Assembly (NCBI GenBank): GCA_017405965.1
Contig: JAFQZK010000015.1
Coordinates: forward strand, 124,001-188,000
From: Muribaculaceae bacterium
Lineage (GTDB): Bacteria > Bacteroidota > Bacteroidia > Bacteroidales > Muribaculaceae
Direction: 5' to 3'
Length of the DNA: 64,000 bases
Made by a program: the position numbers and the translations under genes. Positions 40,908 through 49,302 of the stretch are shown piece by piece. A model generated the notes under the pieces. It saw only the letters and a program-made list of their open reading frames with translations. It searched no databases and was not told where the DNA came from. How positions within the stretch are numbered: the first letter of the stretch is position 1; every line of letters begins with the position of its first letter.

Positions 40908-42098
40908 TTACCGGTCAACGATTTCGGCCGGAGCAATGCGGTCGCTACCCTTGACAAAGTCGCCCAGGGAATATACGCCACGCAGGTTGATGTCGCTGTC
41001 GAACAGCAGCAGGTCGGCATCCTTGCCGCGCTGGATGGACCCCTTGCGGTCATAGATGCCCATGATTCTCGCCGGCGTCTCGCTGGCCATGCGCACGGCA
41101 TCGTTGAGCGGCACATTGACGACGCGCACCATGGTCTTGATCAGGCGGTCCATCGTGGCGATGCTGCCTGCCAGGGCACTGCGGTCAGAGAGCTTGCACA
41201 CGCCGTCCTCGATGATGACGCGCGGGTCGAAGGCGTGCTCGCTGTCGCTGTCGGTGACGGCGAGGGCATCGGTGCACAGGGCGGTGCGCTCCACGCCCTT
41301 GATGTGATACACCAGGTTGAGCAGTGTGGATGGCACGTGGATGCCGTCGGCAATGACCTCGACGGCCATGTCCTCCAGCAGGTAGATGCTCTCGACGGTG
41401 CCGGCGTGCTTGAACTCGCGCACGTTGTGGAAACCCGGCATGCCGTTATAGAAGTGGGTTGCAAGGGTATAACCGGCGTCCCAGGCCTCCTTGACGTGAG
41501 GATACTCGGCGGCTGTGTGTCCGATAGCGGCAACGATGCCCTTGCCGGTGATGTACTTACCCATCTCGATCGAGCCGGGCAGCTCGGGTGCGGTGTCCCA
41601 GCGGCGCATGCAGTCAAAGTCCTCGACGATGTGGATGTACTCGTTGGGGTCCGGGATGCGTATCACCTCGGGCATCTGAGCACCGGCCTTGCTGGGGTTG
41701 AAATACGGCCCTTCCATGTGCATGCCCATGATGGTGGACTTGGGTTCCTTCATCAGGGTGTCGCAGGTCTGGCAGGCCCTTTCCATCATGTCGAGCGGGG
41801 ACGATGACAGGGTGGCATAGATGGCTGTCGTGCCGTGCTTGAGGTGGGTCAACGCAGCGGTCTGGAACGCCTCGGGGGTGCACTCCTGGAAATCACAACC
41901 GCCACCACCATGGCAATGCAGGTCAATGCCACCGGGCACCACATGCATTCCATGTGCGTCGATGGCCTTGTCCACACCCTCCAACTGGCGGCTGCTCTTG
42001 CTCACTTCCTTGATGCGGCAGTCCTCGATAATGACCGAACCGCCGTTGATCCACCCCTCGGGGGTGAGCACGTGACCGTTGTAAATCTGCGTCAACAT
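40908..42098 (-). CDS. nagA: N-acetylglucosamine-6-phosphate deacetylase
   Basis: 396 residues, cytoplasmic amidohydrolase that removes acetate from GlcNAc-6-phosphate, feeding amino-sugar use and peptidoglycan recycling. Metal and catalytic motifs are GGIDLHCHGGGGCDF, MHMEGPYFNPSKAGA, AIGHTAAEYP, TLATHFYNGMPGF and LCTDALAVTD (catalytic Asp). The start MLTQIYNGHVLTPEG at 42098 is chosen because it begins the family's first strand; a 55-residue longer reading is Lys-rich and covers the promoter. No nagB is next to it. Confidence 0.93.
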   Translation of the reverse strand: MLTQIYNGHVLTPEGWINGGSVIIEDCRIKEVSKSSRQLEGVDKAIDAHGMHVVPGGIDLHCHGGGGCDFQECTPEAFQTAALTHLKHGTTAIYATLSSSPLDMMERACQTCDTLMKEPKSTIMGMHMEGPYFNPSKAGAQMPEVIRIPDPNEYIHIVEDFDCMRRWDTAPELPGSIEMGKYITGKGIVAAIGHTAAEYPHVKEAWDAGYTLATHFYNGMPGFHNVREFKHAGTVESIYLLEDMAVEVIADGIHVPSTLLNLVYHIKGVERTALCTDALAVTDSDSEHAFDPRVIIEDGVCKLSDRSALAGSIATMDRLIKTMVRVVNVPLNDAVRMASETPARIMGIYDRKGSIQRGKDADLLLFDSDINLRGVYSLGDFVKGSDRIAPAEIVDR

Positions 42099-42125
42099 TA
42101 CAATCTTTTTTGCCTTACAATTTGG

Positions 42126-42133
42126 CAAATATA
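42126..42133 (-). promoter_or_regulatory. -7 box TATATTTG of nagA
   Basis: A consensus -7 box on the minus strand, 28 bases before the chosen ATG. This supports the shorter start. The -33 half is weak (ATTG at 22 bases). The remaining divergent spacer to 42408 is AT-rich, without gene or clear repeat. Confidence 0.5.
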
Positions 42134-42408
42134 CGCAGTTTTTTGATAGGTTGCACAATGTCGTTACATTTTTTTTGATTTCTTGACAAAAATTTTGAGA
42201 TTTCGCCTTTTTCTGTGTTTTTGCCAACATGGTTTTTGTCTTGATGATTCGCTTGTTTGTCAACGTGATTTATTGATTGGTCACGAAGTGGCTGTTTGGC
42301 GTTTTTTTGTTTGAAAAAAACTTTATTCCTTTGTAAGCGTAACATTGAGTTCAAGTGTATGGAACCAATGTGATAATAGGTAATATTAATTTCAAAACAC
42401 AACGAAAG

Positions 42409-42900
42409 ATGAAAAAGATTGTTTTAGTATTGACGCTTGCCTTGATAGGCACGTATGTGATGAATGCACAGCCGCCTCGCCGCTCGGACATGACTCCTGA
42501 ACAGATGGTGGAAATGAGAGTAGAACGCATGGACAAGATGTTGGGCCTGACTGCCGACCAGAAGGCTCAGATTACTCAAATTTACACCGAGGAGATGAAG
42601 ACCATGCACAAGGAAAGACCTGTGCGAATGGACAAGGACGAGAAGCCTGATGAAGCAGCAATGCAGGCCCATCGCGAGCAGATGAAGGCTCGCCGTGACG
42701 CCACCAATGCCAAAATCGAGGCTTTGTTGACTCCGGAACAGTCAGCCAAGTTTGCCGAGATGAAAAAACACGAAGGCAAACGTGGACCCAGGCACGGCCA
42801 TGACAAGGGCCGCCGAGGGCCTGGCGACGGTACCAAGAGAGGACATGACCGTGGCTGTAAGGACTGTACCTGCAAGACAAGTGAACAACAGGTAAACTGA
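42409..42900 (+). CDS. Spy/CpxP-like periplasmic protein with His/Cys-rich tail
   Basis: 163 residues, signal peptide about 1-20 (GTYVMNAQ). The helical core carries LTxxQ-type motifs, DMTPEQMVEMR, LGLTADQKAQI and LLTPEQSAKFAEM, as in Spy/CpxP proteins and the Bacteroidales DUF4890 group. These bind unfolded protein or metals in the periplasm. The last 40 residues are basic with Gly, His and three Cys (HGHDKGRRGPGDG, CKDCTC), which could bind metal. The start MKKIVLVLTLAL at 42409 gives a proper signal peptide. Confidence 0.82.
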   Translation: MKKIVLVLTLALIGTYVMNAQPPRRSDMTPEQMVEMRVERMDKMLGLTADQKAQITQIYTEEMKTMHKERPVRMDKDEKPDEAAMQAHREQMKARRDATNAKIEALLTPEQSAKFAEMKKHEGKRGPRHGHDKGRRGPGDGTKRGHDRGCKDCTCKTSEQQVN

Positions 42901-43108
42901 AGATGAAATGATTTAATCGTGTGTGTGTTTTGAAAGTGGAGGGTGTTTCCTGTTTGAAGGAAGTGCTCTCCTTTCGTTTTGCATCGGTGACTGCTTCTTG
43001 CTCCAGGTGCTTTCATAGCAGGCCCATCGTCACGGGATAAAGTCTAAATTTTACTTAAAAAAGACTGATTGAGTGGGTCATGATAACAGGAAAATGAAAA
43101 AAAAATGC

Positions 43109-43116
43109 TATCTTTG
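43109..43116 (+). promoter_or_regulatory. -7 box TATCTTTG before the short GT5 gene
   Basis: A consensus -7 box 24 bases before the ATG at 43141. No -33 TTTG is seen. Confidence 0.5.
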
Positions 43117-43140
43117 CATTTCAAATAACACTAACGCAAC

Positions 43141-43938
43141 ATGGATGTAAAGAAAGTCTTATTCATATCGCAAGAGATTGCGCCTTACGTGCCCGAGCGA
43201 CGTTTGTCCCAGATTGGCCGCATTCTGCCTCAAGGCGTCAAGGAACAAGGCATCGAGGAGCGCACATTCATGCCCAAGTATGGTATGATCGCCGAGCGCA
43301 GCAACCAGCTGCACGAGATGATCAGGCTGTCGGGTATGAACGTGATCATCGATGATACCGACCATCCCTTGATTATCAAGGTGGCAACCCTGCAACAGGC
43401 TCATTTTCAGGTGTATTTCATCTATAATGAGGATTATTTCGCCAGCAGTCGCATCGACGAGTTGGAGATGAATTGCTCGCCTGAGGATAATGATGAGCGC
43501 AGCATGTTCTTTGTGCGCGCCGTCATCGAGTCAATACGCAAGATGAGATGGATCCCCGACATCATTCAGTGCACGGGATGGATCTCGGCCCTGGCACCTG
43601 TTTACATCCGCACGCTCTACGGTGACGACCCGTCGTTCCGCGATGCCAAGATCGTGACCGCTTTGTTCAATGAGCAGATTGCTGGTCCGCTGGATGCACG
43701 CTTGGCCGAGAAGATGCACATGGACGGCATCCCCAAGAACGCGCTCAAGCCCATCAACGGCAAGGAACTCGATTACGAGAGCCTGATGGCCTACTCGCTG
43801 AAGTATGCCGACGCCGTCATCGAGTGTGAGGAAGGCGTGAGCGAGAAGGTGCTTGAGGCTGCCGGCACCCTGCCCAGGCTGCAGTTCATCGGTGACGATG
43901 ATGCGAGCAAGGTGAGGGATTTCTACGCTTCGCTGTAA
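43141..43938 (+). CDS. Short glycogen/starch-synthase-like protein (GT5 N-terminal domain only)
   Basis: 265 residues resembling the N-terminal Rossmann domain of glycogen synthase: MDVKKVLFISQEIAPYV at the start, PDIIQCTGWISALAPVYIRTLYG in the middle, and YADAVIECEEGVSEKVLEAAG near the end. True glycogen synthases are about 480 residues, with a KxGGL motif after EIAPY and a second domain. Here that motif is replaced by VPERRLSQIG and the second domain is missing. Catalysis is therefore unlikely. Similar short proteins are known in Bacteroidales next to DUF4270 genes, as here. The function is unknown. Confidence 0.8.
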   Translation: MDVKKVLFISQEIAPYVPERRLSQIGRILPQGVKEQGIEERTFMPKYGMIAERSNQLHEMIRLSGMNVIIDDTDHPLIIKVATLQQAHFQVYFIYNEDYFASSRIDELEMNCSPEDNDERSMFFVRAVIESIRKMRWIPDIIQCTGWISALAPVYIRTLYGDDPSFRDAKIVTALFNEQIAGPLDARLAEKMHMDGIPKNALKPINGKELDYESLMAYSLKYADAVIECEEGVSEKVLEAAGTLPRLQFIGDDDASKVRDFYASL

Positions 43939-44001
43939 ACATCGTTTGTCAATCCGCTTTTTCGATATTCTTAAATCGTTTTATATCATCATTTCGAGAA
44001 T

Positions 44002-45423
44002 ATGAAGCATTTCTTATATGTGACACTGGCAGTGGCTGCGCTGCTCGGCCTGTTCGCATGTACTGATGAGACCATCGGTGTGAGTATCACCGACAGTGTC
44101 TCGTCGATTATTGAGGATTCTTCGTTTGTAATCACAGGTCACTCGGTGCGCAACGACCGCGTGCAGATGCGAACCAGCACCAAGATGCTGGGCTCGCTCA
44201 GTGCCGACGGTTTCGGTTCGCTTCAGGCCGAGGCCGTGACCATGTGGATGCCCGCTGTGGAGATCGACACCAGCGGCGTGAAATCAGAGTGGATAGATTC
44301 CTGCCGCCTGAAGCTGCGCATGCCCGTGCGCAACGGCTACACCGGCAACTCGTTGGCTCCCATGCGCTTGAGCGTATATCGCTTGAACAAGCAGCTGCCC
44401 AGCCCCATCTACAGTGACTTTGACCCGACGGACTACTACGATAGCGACGACTTGCTGGCCAGTGAGTCTTATTCTCCCACGTCAGGTCGGATCGAGACGA
44501 GCGTCTCCTATTTGACCGGCAGCGCTCAGCAAGATACCGTGCGTGTGATCTCGGTTCCAGTTCCTGTTGAACTTGGTCGCGAGTTGTTCGATGCCTTTAA
44601 GGAAGACCCCTCGTTGTTCGCTGCACCCAAGCGGTTTGCCGAGTTCTTCCCCGGCATCTACATCAACAACAGCTACGGTAGCGGCCATGTGGTGAACATC
44701 AAGGCTATCGAGCTCGATGTGTACTACCGCCAGCACGCGCAGTTGACCGAAACGACCGATACCATTTATCCTGCCAAGTGCCAGTCCTACCTGGCCTCGA
44801 CACCCGAGGTGATTTCCGACAACATCATCAACTTCGACATCGACGATGCCGTCACCTCGATGGTGAACAACGGCGAGGCCCTGATTGTCGCTCCCGCCGG
44901 ATATGAGGTGCAGGTGCGTTTCCCCATCCAGGAGCTCATCGACAAGTATCAGACCAACGTCGGCAGCAATCAGTCCGTTATCAACAACTTGACGCTCACG
45001 TTGCCCGTCAGTGTTCCTGAGACCGAGTACAACATCCAGCCGCCCACCTATCTGTTGATGGTCAAGACGTCCAAGAAAGACAACTTCATCAACGGTGACA
45101 GCCTGACCAACAACAAGGACTCCTTCTATGCCATCTATGATGCGGCAGATAAAGAGTACGAGTTCACAGGCCTGCGCGACTATATCATCAACATCATCAA
45201 CAACCAGGGAGGCATTGCCACCGAGGACGATTTCAACTTCACCATCACGCCTGTTGATGTGGTGAATTATACCTATCCGGCGTCCTATTCCTACTATTAC
45301 AGCTCGGCTGCCAGCTCGATTGTGACTAAGATTTCGCCCATGGTTTCACGTCCCGCAATAGTGCGCTTACGGCTGGATAAGGCGAAGCTAAAGATGACCT
45401 ACAGCAAACAAATTGTGGATTAA
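44002..45423 (+). CDS. DUF4270 lipoprotein
   Basis: 473 residues. The lipoprotein signal ends in LGLFACTDE with Cys20 as lipid site. The body is beta-rich (for example WIDSCRLKLRMPVRNGYTGN, LSVYRLNKQLPSPIY), as in DUF4270 proteins of Bacteroidales. It is probably exposed at the outer membrane. Its pairing with the short GT5-like gene 60 bases upstream is recurrent in the order and suggests a joint role, not yet defined. Confidence 0.85.
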   Translation: MKHFLYVTLAVAALLGLFACTDETIGVSITDSVSSIIEDSSFVITGHSVRNDRVQMRTSTKMLGSLSADGFGSLQAEAVTMWMPAVEIDTSGVKSEWIDSCRLKLRMPVRNGYTGNSLAPMRLSVYRLNKQLPSPIYSDFDPTDYYDSDDLLASESYSPTSGRIETSVSYLTGSAQQDTVRVISVPVPVELGRELFDAFKEDPSLFAAPKRFAEFFPGIYINNSYGSGHVVNIKAIELDVYYRQHAQLTETTDTIYPAKCQSYLASTPEVISDNIINFDIDDAVTSMVNNGEALIVAPAGYEVQVRFPIQELIDKYQTNVGSNQSVINNLTLTLPVSVPETEYNIQPPTYLLMVKTSKKDNFINGDSLTNNKDSFYAIYDAADKEYEFTGLRDYIINIINNQGGIATEDDFNFTITPVDVVNYTYPASYSYYYSSAASSIVTKISPMVSRPAIVRLRLDKAKLKMTYSKQIVD

Positions 45424-45425
45424 AG

Positions 45426-45457
45426 TTTGCGAGATTAGAAAAATAGTGCTACCTTTG
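45426..45457 (+). promoter_or_regulatory. Promoter of tRNA-Thr
   Basis: TTTG (45426-45429), exactly 20 bases, TACCTTTG (45450-45457): a full consensus match, starting directly after the DUF4270 stop and 32 bases before the tRNA. Confidence 0.8.
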
Positions 45458-45489
45458 CACCCGCATTGCAAATCATCGCAGTGCACCAA

Positions 45490-45565
45490 GCCGCAATAGC
45501 TCAGTCGGTAGAGCATTTCATTCGTAACGAAAAGGTCGCGGGTTCGAGTCCCGCTCGCGGCTCCA
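45490..45565 (+). tRNA. tRNA-Thr (CGT)
   Basis: Cloverleaf with acceptor GCCGCAA/TCGCGGC (one A-C mismatch), D arm GCTC..GAGC, and anticodon loop TTCGTAA (anticodon CGT, reading ACG). The T arm is GCGGG-TTCGAGT-CCCGC and CCA is encoded. Confidence 0.93.
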
Positions 45566-45570
45566 CCACG

Positions 45571-45604
45571 ACGGGAAGACAATGATGTTTTCCCGTTTTT
45601 TTTG
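45571..45604 (+). terminator. Terminator after tRNA-Thr
   Basis: ACGGGAA(G)AC and GT(T)TTCCCGT form a stem over AATGAT, followed by eight T. Confidence 0.85.
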
Positions 45605-45616
45605 ATTTTGAACAGT

Positions 45617-46363
45617 ATGGAAATCACCGTTAAAGACTATATGGAACGGCAACCGGGAAGTCCCAAGGTAGCCGAGACCGATCAGTTCTACTTGTGGATT
45701 GCCCTGCGGCTGGCCAAGTTGTGGGACGAGTCACCGTGGCTGCGAAATCTTGAAGATGACGTGCGCCGTGACGTAGTGCTCGCTGTGACTGGTTACTACC
45801 AGGATGTTGTCGCCGACGGCGGACTCTGGCGTTCCTTCACGCGTCTGCACAGTGAGCGTTTCGGCAGTCCGTTGCCTCACTATGGCCTCGGCGAGGACTA
45901 TATCGACTATGAACTCAATGTGGAGGATGTGCGCTATGTGATGTGGTGGACCATTGCCGGAGAGATGGGCAGTGAAGCGCTTGACCCCCATGACAAGGAA
46001 CTTGAAGCCTTGGCGATGGCATTCCACAAGTTGCTGGACGAGGAATATGAGCAGGCCCCCGTGCCACGGCAGTTCTGCATTGCCAGCGAGGTGGATCTGG
46101 ACAACCCGCTGGACGCCAGGCGCATCTATGACTATGCTTACTGGCTCTACTGGCGCAGCTTCCTGTTGCGCCCCTCGTCATTGGCGGTGATGGAGCGCGC
46201 TATGCCTGAGGCCCATGCTATCATCGAGCGGGCGGGGGAGAGCGATGCCCGCCCCCTGCTGCTGGAACTCAACGAACGCCTGATGTCCACCCAGCCCGCC
46301 GGCCCCATCCCCCTAACCACCGCCCAATGGCTCCGCCTCATCATCGACGACCAGCTCCCCTAG
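45617..46363 (+). CDS. DUF3843-like protein of unknown function
   Basis: 248 residues, soluble and mostly helical, no signal peptide. Features include PKVAETDQFYLWIALRLAKLW near the start and LPHYGLGEDYIDYELNVEDVRYVMWWTI in the middle. The pattern resembles DUF3843, a family found mainly in Bacteroidales; this is by resemblance and moderately sure. The ATG at 45617 is used; an upstream in-frame codon lies in the tRNA terminator. No operon partner is seen. Confidence 0.65.
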   Translation: MEITVKDYMERQPGSPKVAETDQFYLWIALRLAKLWDESPWLRNLEDDVRRDVVLAVTGYYQDVVADGGLWRSFTRLHSERFGSPLPHYGLGEDYIDYELNVEDVRYVMWWTIAGEMGSEALDPHDKELEALAMAFHKLLDEEYEQAPVPRQFCIASEVDLDNPLDARRIYDYAYWLYWRSFLLRPSSLAVMERAMPEAHAIIERAGESDARPLLLELNERLMSTQPAGPIPLTTAQWLRLIIDDQLP

Positions 46364-46396
46364 TTGTGACAGAATTGTTTTGCCTGTATCATTAAA

Positions 46397-46502
46397 CCGC
46401 CCTTTCGGGCGGGAAATTAAACAAATTTTTAAATTAAAATTCACAGCACAACGGTTTGTAAATTTTAAATATAATTTGTTTAATTTCCCGTGCGTAGCAC
46501 GG
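46397..46502. repeat. Palindromic intergenic element, copy 2
   Basis: A hairpin (CCGCCC-tttc-GGGCGG) is followed by an arm beginning GGGAAATTAAACAAATT. Its complement, AATTTGTTTAATTTCCC, is followed by a second hairpin, CCGTGC-GTA-GCACGG. The whole is a near-symmetric 106-base palindrome between convergent genes. It is related to the element at 5306-5360. Confidence 0.7.
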
Positions 46503-46545
46503 ATAAATGTTACGCCATCGAATTATGACACACTATCCAATTGAT

Positions 46546-49233
46546 TTAGTTATCTTTCTTTTTGGCATCGAGGTGGTAGGTGAATGAGATGCCGATGTAG
46601 TGGTGCAGGGTGTCTTGCCACTCGTTGGTCTGCTGATAGGCGGTCTGGCTGCTCCAGCGCCAGTCATCCTGGTTGAGGATGTCATCGGCAAAGAGCTTGA
46701 CATTGCCCTTGTTCTTCAAGATTTTCCAAGTTATGGAAGCGTCCCAAAGCAGGCGGTTACGGTTCATGCCGCTGGAGGCATAGCCGCGCCGCATGGCCTC
46801 GGTGAGGGATGTCTCAAACACGAAGTTGCGGTAGTTGGCCTCAAACTCCATGCCGTAGTTGTTGTTCCACAATGTCGTGTTCTGGATTGGAGACTGCGAG
46901 AAACGCAATCGGTCGGCATTAAGTTCGGCAAAGACCGAGGCCTTGATCCAGTTATGGTCAAACGACACGGTCAGTTTGTCCTTGGGGTGAACGCTTGTCT
47001 GGCGGTTCAGGATGCGCTCCTCGTGAGTGGGCAGCATGGTCAAGTAACCGTAATAGCGTCCTCCCGTGACTTTCAGGTCGTTCTGCAAGCGGAAGTAGTT
47101 GCCCAGGCCGTGGTCATAGTTGAGATTCACTTCCCATGTGCGGCTACCGGGCACCGACTCGGGACGACTGGTATAGACGTTGGTAGCCGGATCATAACTG
47201 AGCGCCGTGATGTTGCTGTAGTCTGATATGCTGTATTTGGCGTTGAAGCCGATGGACAGTTGGCGGCTGGGTACCACAGCCTTGTAAGCCAACTGGAACT
47301 CATTGGCGTGGCTATCCTTCAGATAAGGATTACCTTCGGTAATGAACAAGGGATCACTCAAGTCACGGTAGCCGATGGTCTGGAGCAAATCGGGACGCAC
47401 GGTCTTGTAGCTGTAATTCAACTCAATATTCATGCCGCTGTTCATTTTCCATGAGAACTTGAACGAGGGCTCAATCTTGAAACTGTTCCTCACGGCGGTG
47501 GTGTCGAGTATGGCCCGACGGTAGTCCTGATGCTCTCGGTTCCAATTCAAGACCGCACTGGGCAGCAGCTGCACCTGGCCGATGTTGATTGTCGATCCTG
47601 CAGTGACGGTGTGGCCCGTGCTGTGGTAGCGGTTGTTGAACGAGTTGGCGGCATCGGCCATGCCGTTGGTAGTGAATTCACGGTCAATGCGATTGTTGTT
47701 ATAATCCAATTGATAGACCATGTTGAGCATCCATTGTTTGGTCAGCCAGTGCTGATAGGTCATACTGCCGTTTAATGCAAGCTTTGATGAAGGCTCAATG
47801 GCATACTGGCTGAGCGTCGATGAGAAGTCGCTCTGATAGTCGGTGATGGCGCGGTCGGTCCACTGCTTGTTCTTGCTGTCGCTATAGTTTAGCCTTCCGG
47901 CAATTTTGAGGGAGCCGTTTTTGAAAAGATGCGTCCAGTCACCTGTAGCGATAAGTTTGGTTTCGTGTCCTCGGTTGAGCGTATTCACCTGTTGATTGAT
48001 CGTAGGGGTATAGCCGTTGCCTGAATCGACCGACTGATCCGTCTCGCGTCGGTTGCTGGAACGGTTGTTGTCGTATTTGAGTTGTGCCCACAGGAAAAAT
48101 GTGTTGGTTGTGTCGGGCCTCCATCGCATCATGCCCAGGATTGTCGGGTTCAGCGAGTGGCTGCGGTCAAAGCCCGTGGTCTTGTTATAACTTTGCGCTT
48201 CGCCGGGGAAGTAATTCTTGGTCTCGATGCCCGAATTTTTCCATCGGTCGTCATGCGCCAGTCCTCCGCTGATGCTGTAGTAACTTTTCAGCGTCTTTTT
48301 GCCCTGCTCGCGGCTCCAGTTGTGCTGATATCCGCCCGAAATGCCTTGCTCCTGGCCAAAGCCGTTACCCGAACTCAGCGTATATTGGCCTCTGTATCGT
48401 CTGTGTCGCTTGGCCATATTATTGACATCACCGAATACCATGACCGGGTCATTCTTGGAGAGACGGTTCATCTCGACCTCAGCCTCATAGTGGTCGCGGG
48501 TCCTGTAGCCTGCCGTGGCGTCGCCATACCAGCGGTCGAGAAATCCCGGTTTGATGCTCAAGTCCAGCACCATGTCCTCGCTGCCGTCGTCATTGCCGGT
48601 ATGTTCCTTGAGTTCCGACGCCTTGTTATAGGCCTTGATGTTCTGCACCGCCTCTGCGGGCAGTTGGCTCACCAGATCATTGCCGCCAAAGAGGCTTTCG
48701 CCATCCATCGTCAGGCGGATGGGCTTGCCGTTCCACCAGAGTTTGCCATTGGCATCCGTCTCAACACCAGGTAGTTGCTTGATGAGTTCGTCGAGGCGGG
48801 CACCTTCTTGCAGCCTGAAGGCCGACGGATTGAACACGATGGTGTCGCCGTGTATGGTGAACCTTTTTGCATGCCCCGTGACTTCGACCATCTGCAACAT
48901 CTGTGAGGACATCTTCAGTTCGATGGCGCCGATGTTGAGCGTATCTTTGCGACTGTCAGTCAGCGCCATGACATTTTTCTTTTTCTGGTAATAGCCCAGC
49001 ATAGACACGGTCAACTCGACACGTCCGTCGGTAAAAAACGTGAATCGGCCAAGCGAGTCGGCTATCACGGTGCTGCCCGAATAGCTGGTTTCATTGATTT
49101 GCTTCATGTACTGAACCGTTGCCCCAGGCAGGGTCTCCCGGGTGTCGGTGTCGATGACGCGACCGCTGATAATATCGGAATTTGACGATAAAACACTGAA
49201 TATCAATAAGATAATTGCAAAGTAGTATTTCAC
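46546..49233 (-). CDS. TonB-dependent-receptor-like outer membrane protein
   Basis: 895 residues with a signal peptide (about 1-16). A carboxypeptidase-regulatory-like domain follows (about 22-100, ISGRVIDTDTRETLPGATVQY), then a plug-like part (about 130-220, ELIKQLPGVETDANGKLWWNG, the usual plug motif). The large barrel to the C-terminus ends HHYIGISFTYHL. This is the outer-membrane beta-barrel group related to TonB-dependent receptors but often without SusD partners. Substrate unknown. It lies 69 bases after the secreted coiled-coil gene and may be the fourth gene of the sigma-factor operon. Confidence 0.88.
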   Translation of the reverse strand: MKYYFAIILLIFSVLSSNSDIISGRVIDTDTRETLPGATVQYMKQINETSYSGSTVIADSLGRFTFFTDGRVELTVSMLGYYQKKKNVMALTDSRKDTLNIGAIELKMSSQMLQMVEVTGHAKRFTIHGDTIVFNPSAFRLQEGARLDELIKQLPGVETDANGKLWWNGKPIRLTMDGESLFGGNDLVSQLPAEAVQNIKAYNKASELKEHTGNDDGSEDMVLDLSIKPGFLDRWYGDATAGYRTRDHYEAEVEMNRLSKNDPVMVFGDVNNMAKRHRRYRGQYTLSSGNGFGQEQGISGGYQHNWSREQGKKTLKSYYSISGGLAHDDRWKNSGIETKNYFPGEAQSYNKTTGFDRSHSLNPTILGMMRWRPDTTNTFFLWAQLKYDNNRSSNRRETDQSVDSGNGYTPTINQQVNTLNRGHETKLIATGDWTHLFKNGSLKIAGRLNYSDSKNKQWTDRAITDYQSDFSSTLSQYAIEPSSKLALNGSMTYQHWLTKQWMLNMVYQLDYNNNRIDREFTTNGMADAANSFNNRYHSTGHTVTAGSTINIGQVQLLPSAVLNWNREHQDYRRAILDTTAVRNSFKIEPSFKFSWKMNSGMNIELNYSYKTVRPDLLQTIGYRDLSDPLFITEGNPYLKDSHANEFQLAYKAVVPSRQLSIGFNAKYSISDYSNITALSYDPATNVYTSRPESVPGSRTWEVNLNYDHGLGNYFRLQNDLKVTGGRYYGYLTMLPTHEERILNRQTSVHPKDKLTVSFDHNWIKASVFAELNADRLRFSQSPIQNTTLWNNNYGMEFEANYRNFVFETSLTEAMRRGYASSGMNRNRLLWDASITWKILKNKGNVKLFADDILNQDDWRWSSQTAYQQTNEWQDTLHHYIGISFTYHLDAKKKDN

Positions 49234-49251
49234 GATAGAGCATAGTTATGG

Positions 49252-49281
49252 CTGTTTCATGCGATGACTCACATGAAACAG
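49252..49281 (-). promoter_or_regulatory. Hairpin between coiled-coil and receptor genes
   Basis: CTGTTTCATG and CATGAAACAG pair perfectly over 10 bases. There is no T-tract, so partial termination or RNA processing is possible. Confidence 0.5.
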
Positions 49282-49302
49282 TAGGTTAAACTTTAGTCTA
49301 AT

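Noticed and set aside
42099-42263. N-terminal extension of NagA
   Set aside because: The extra 55 codons are Lys/Asn-rich, not family-like, and cover the TATATTTG promoter box.
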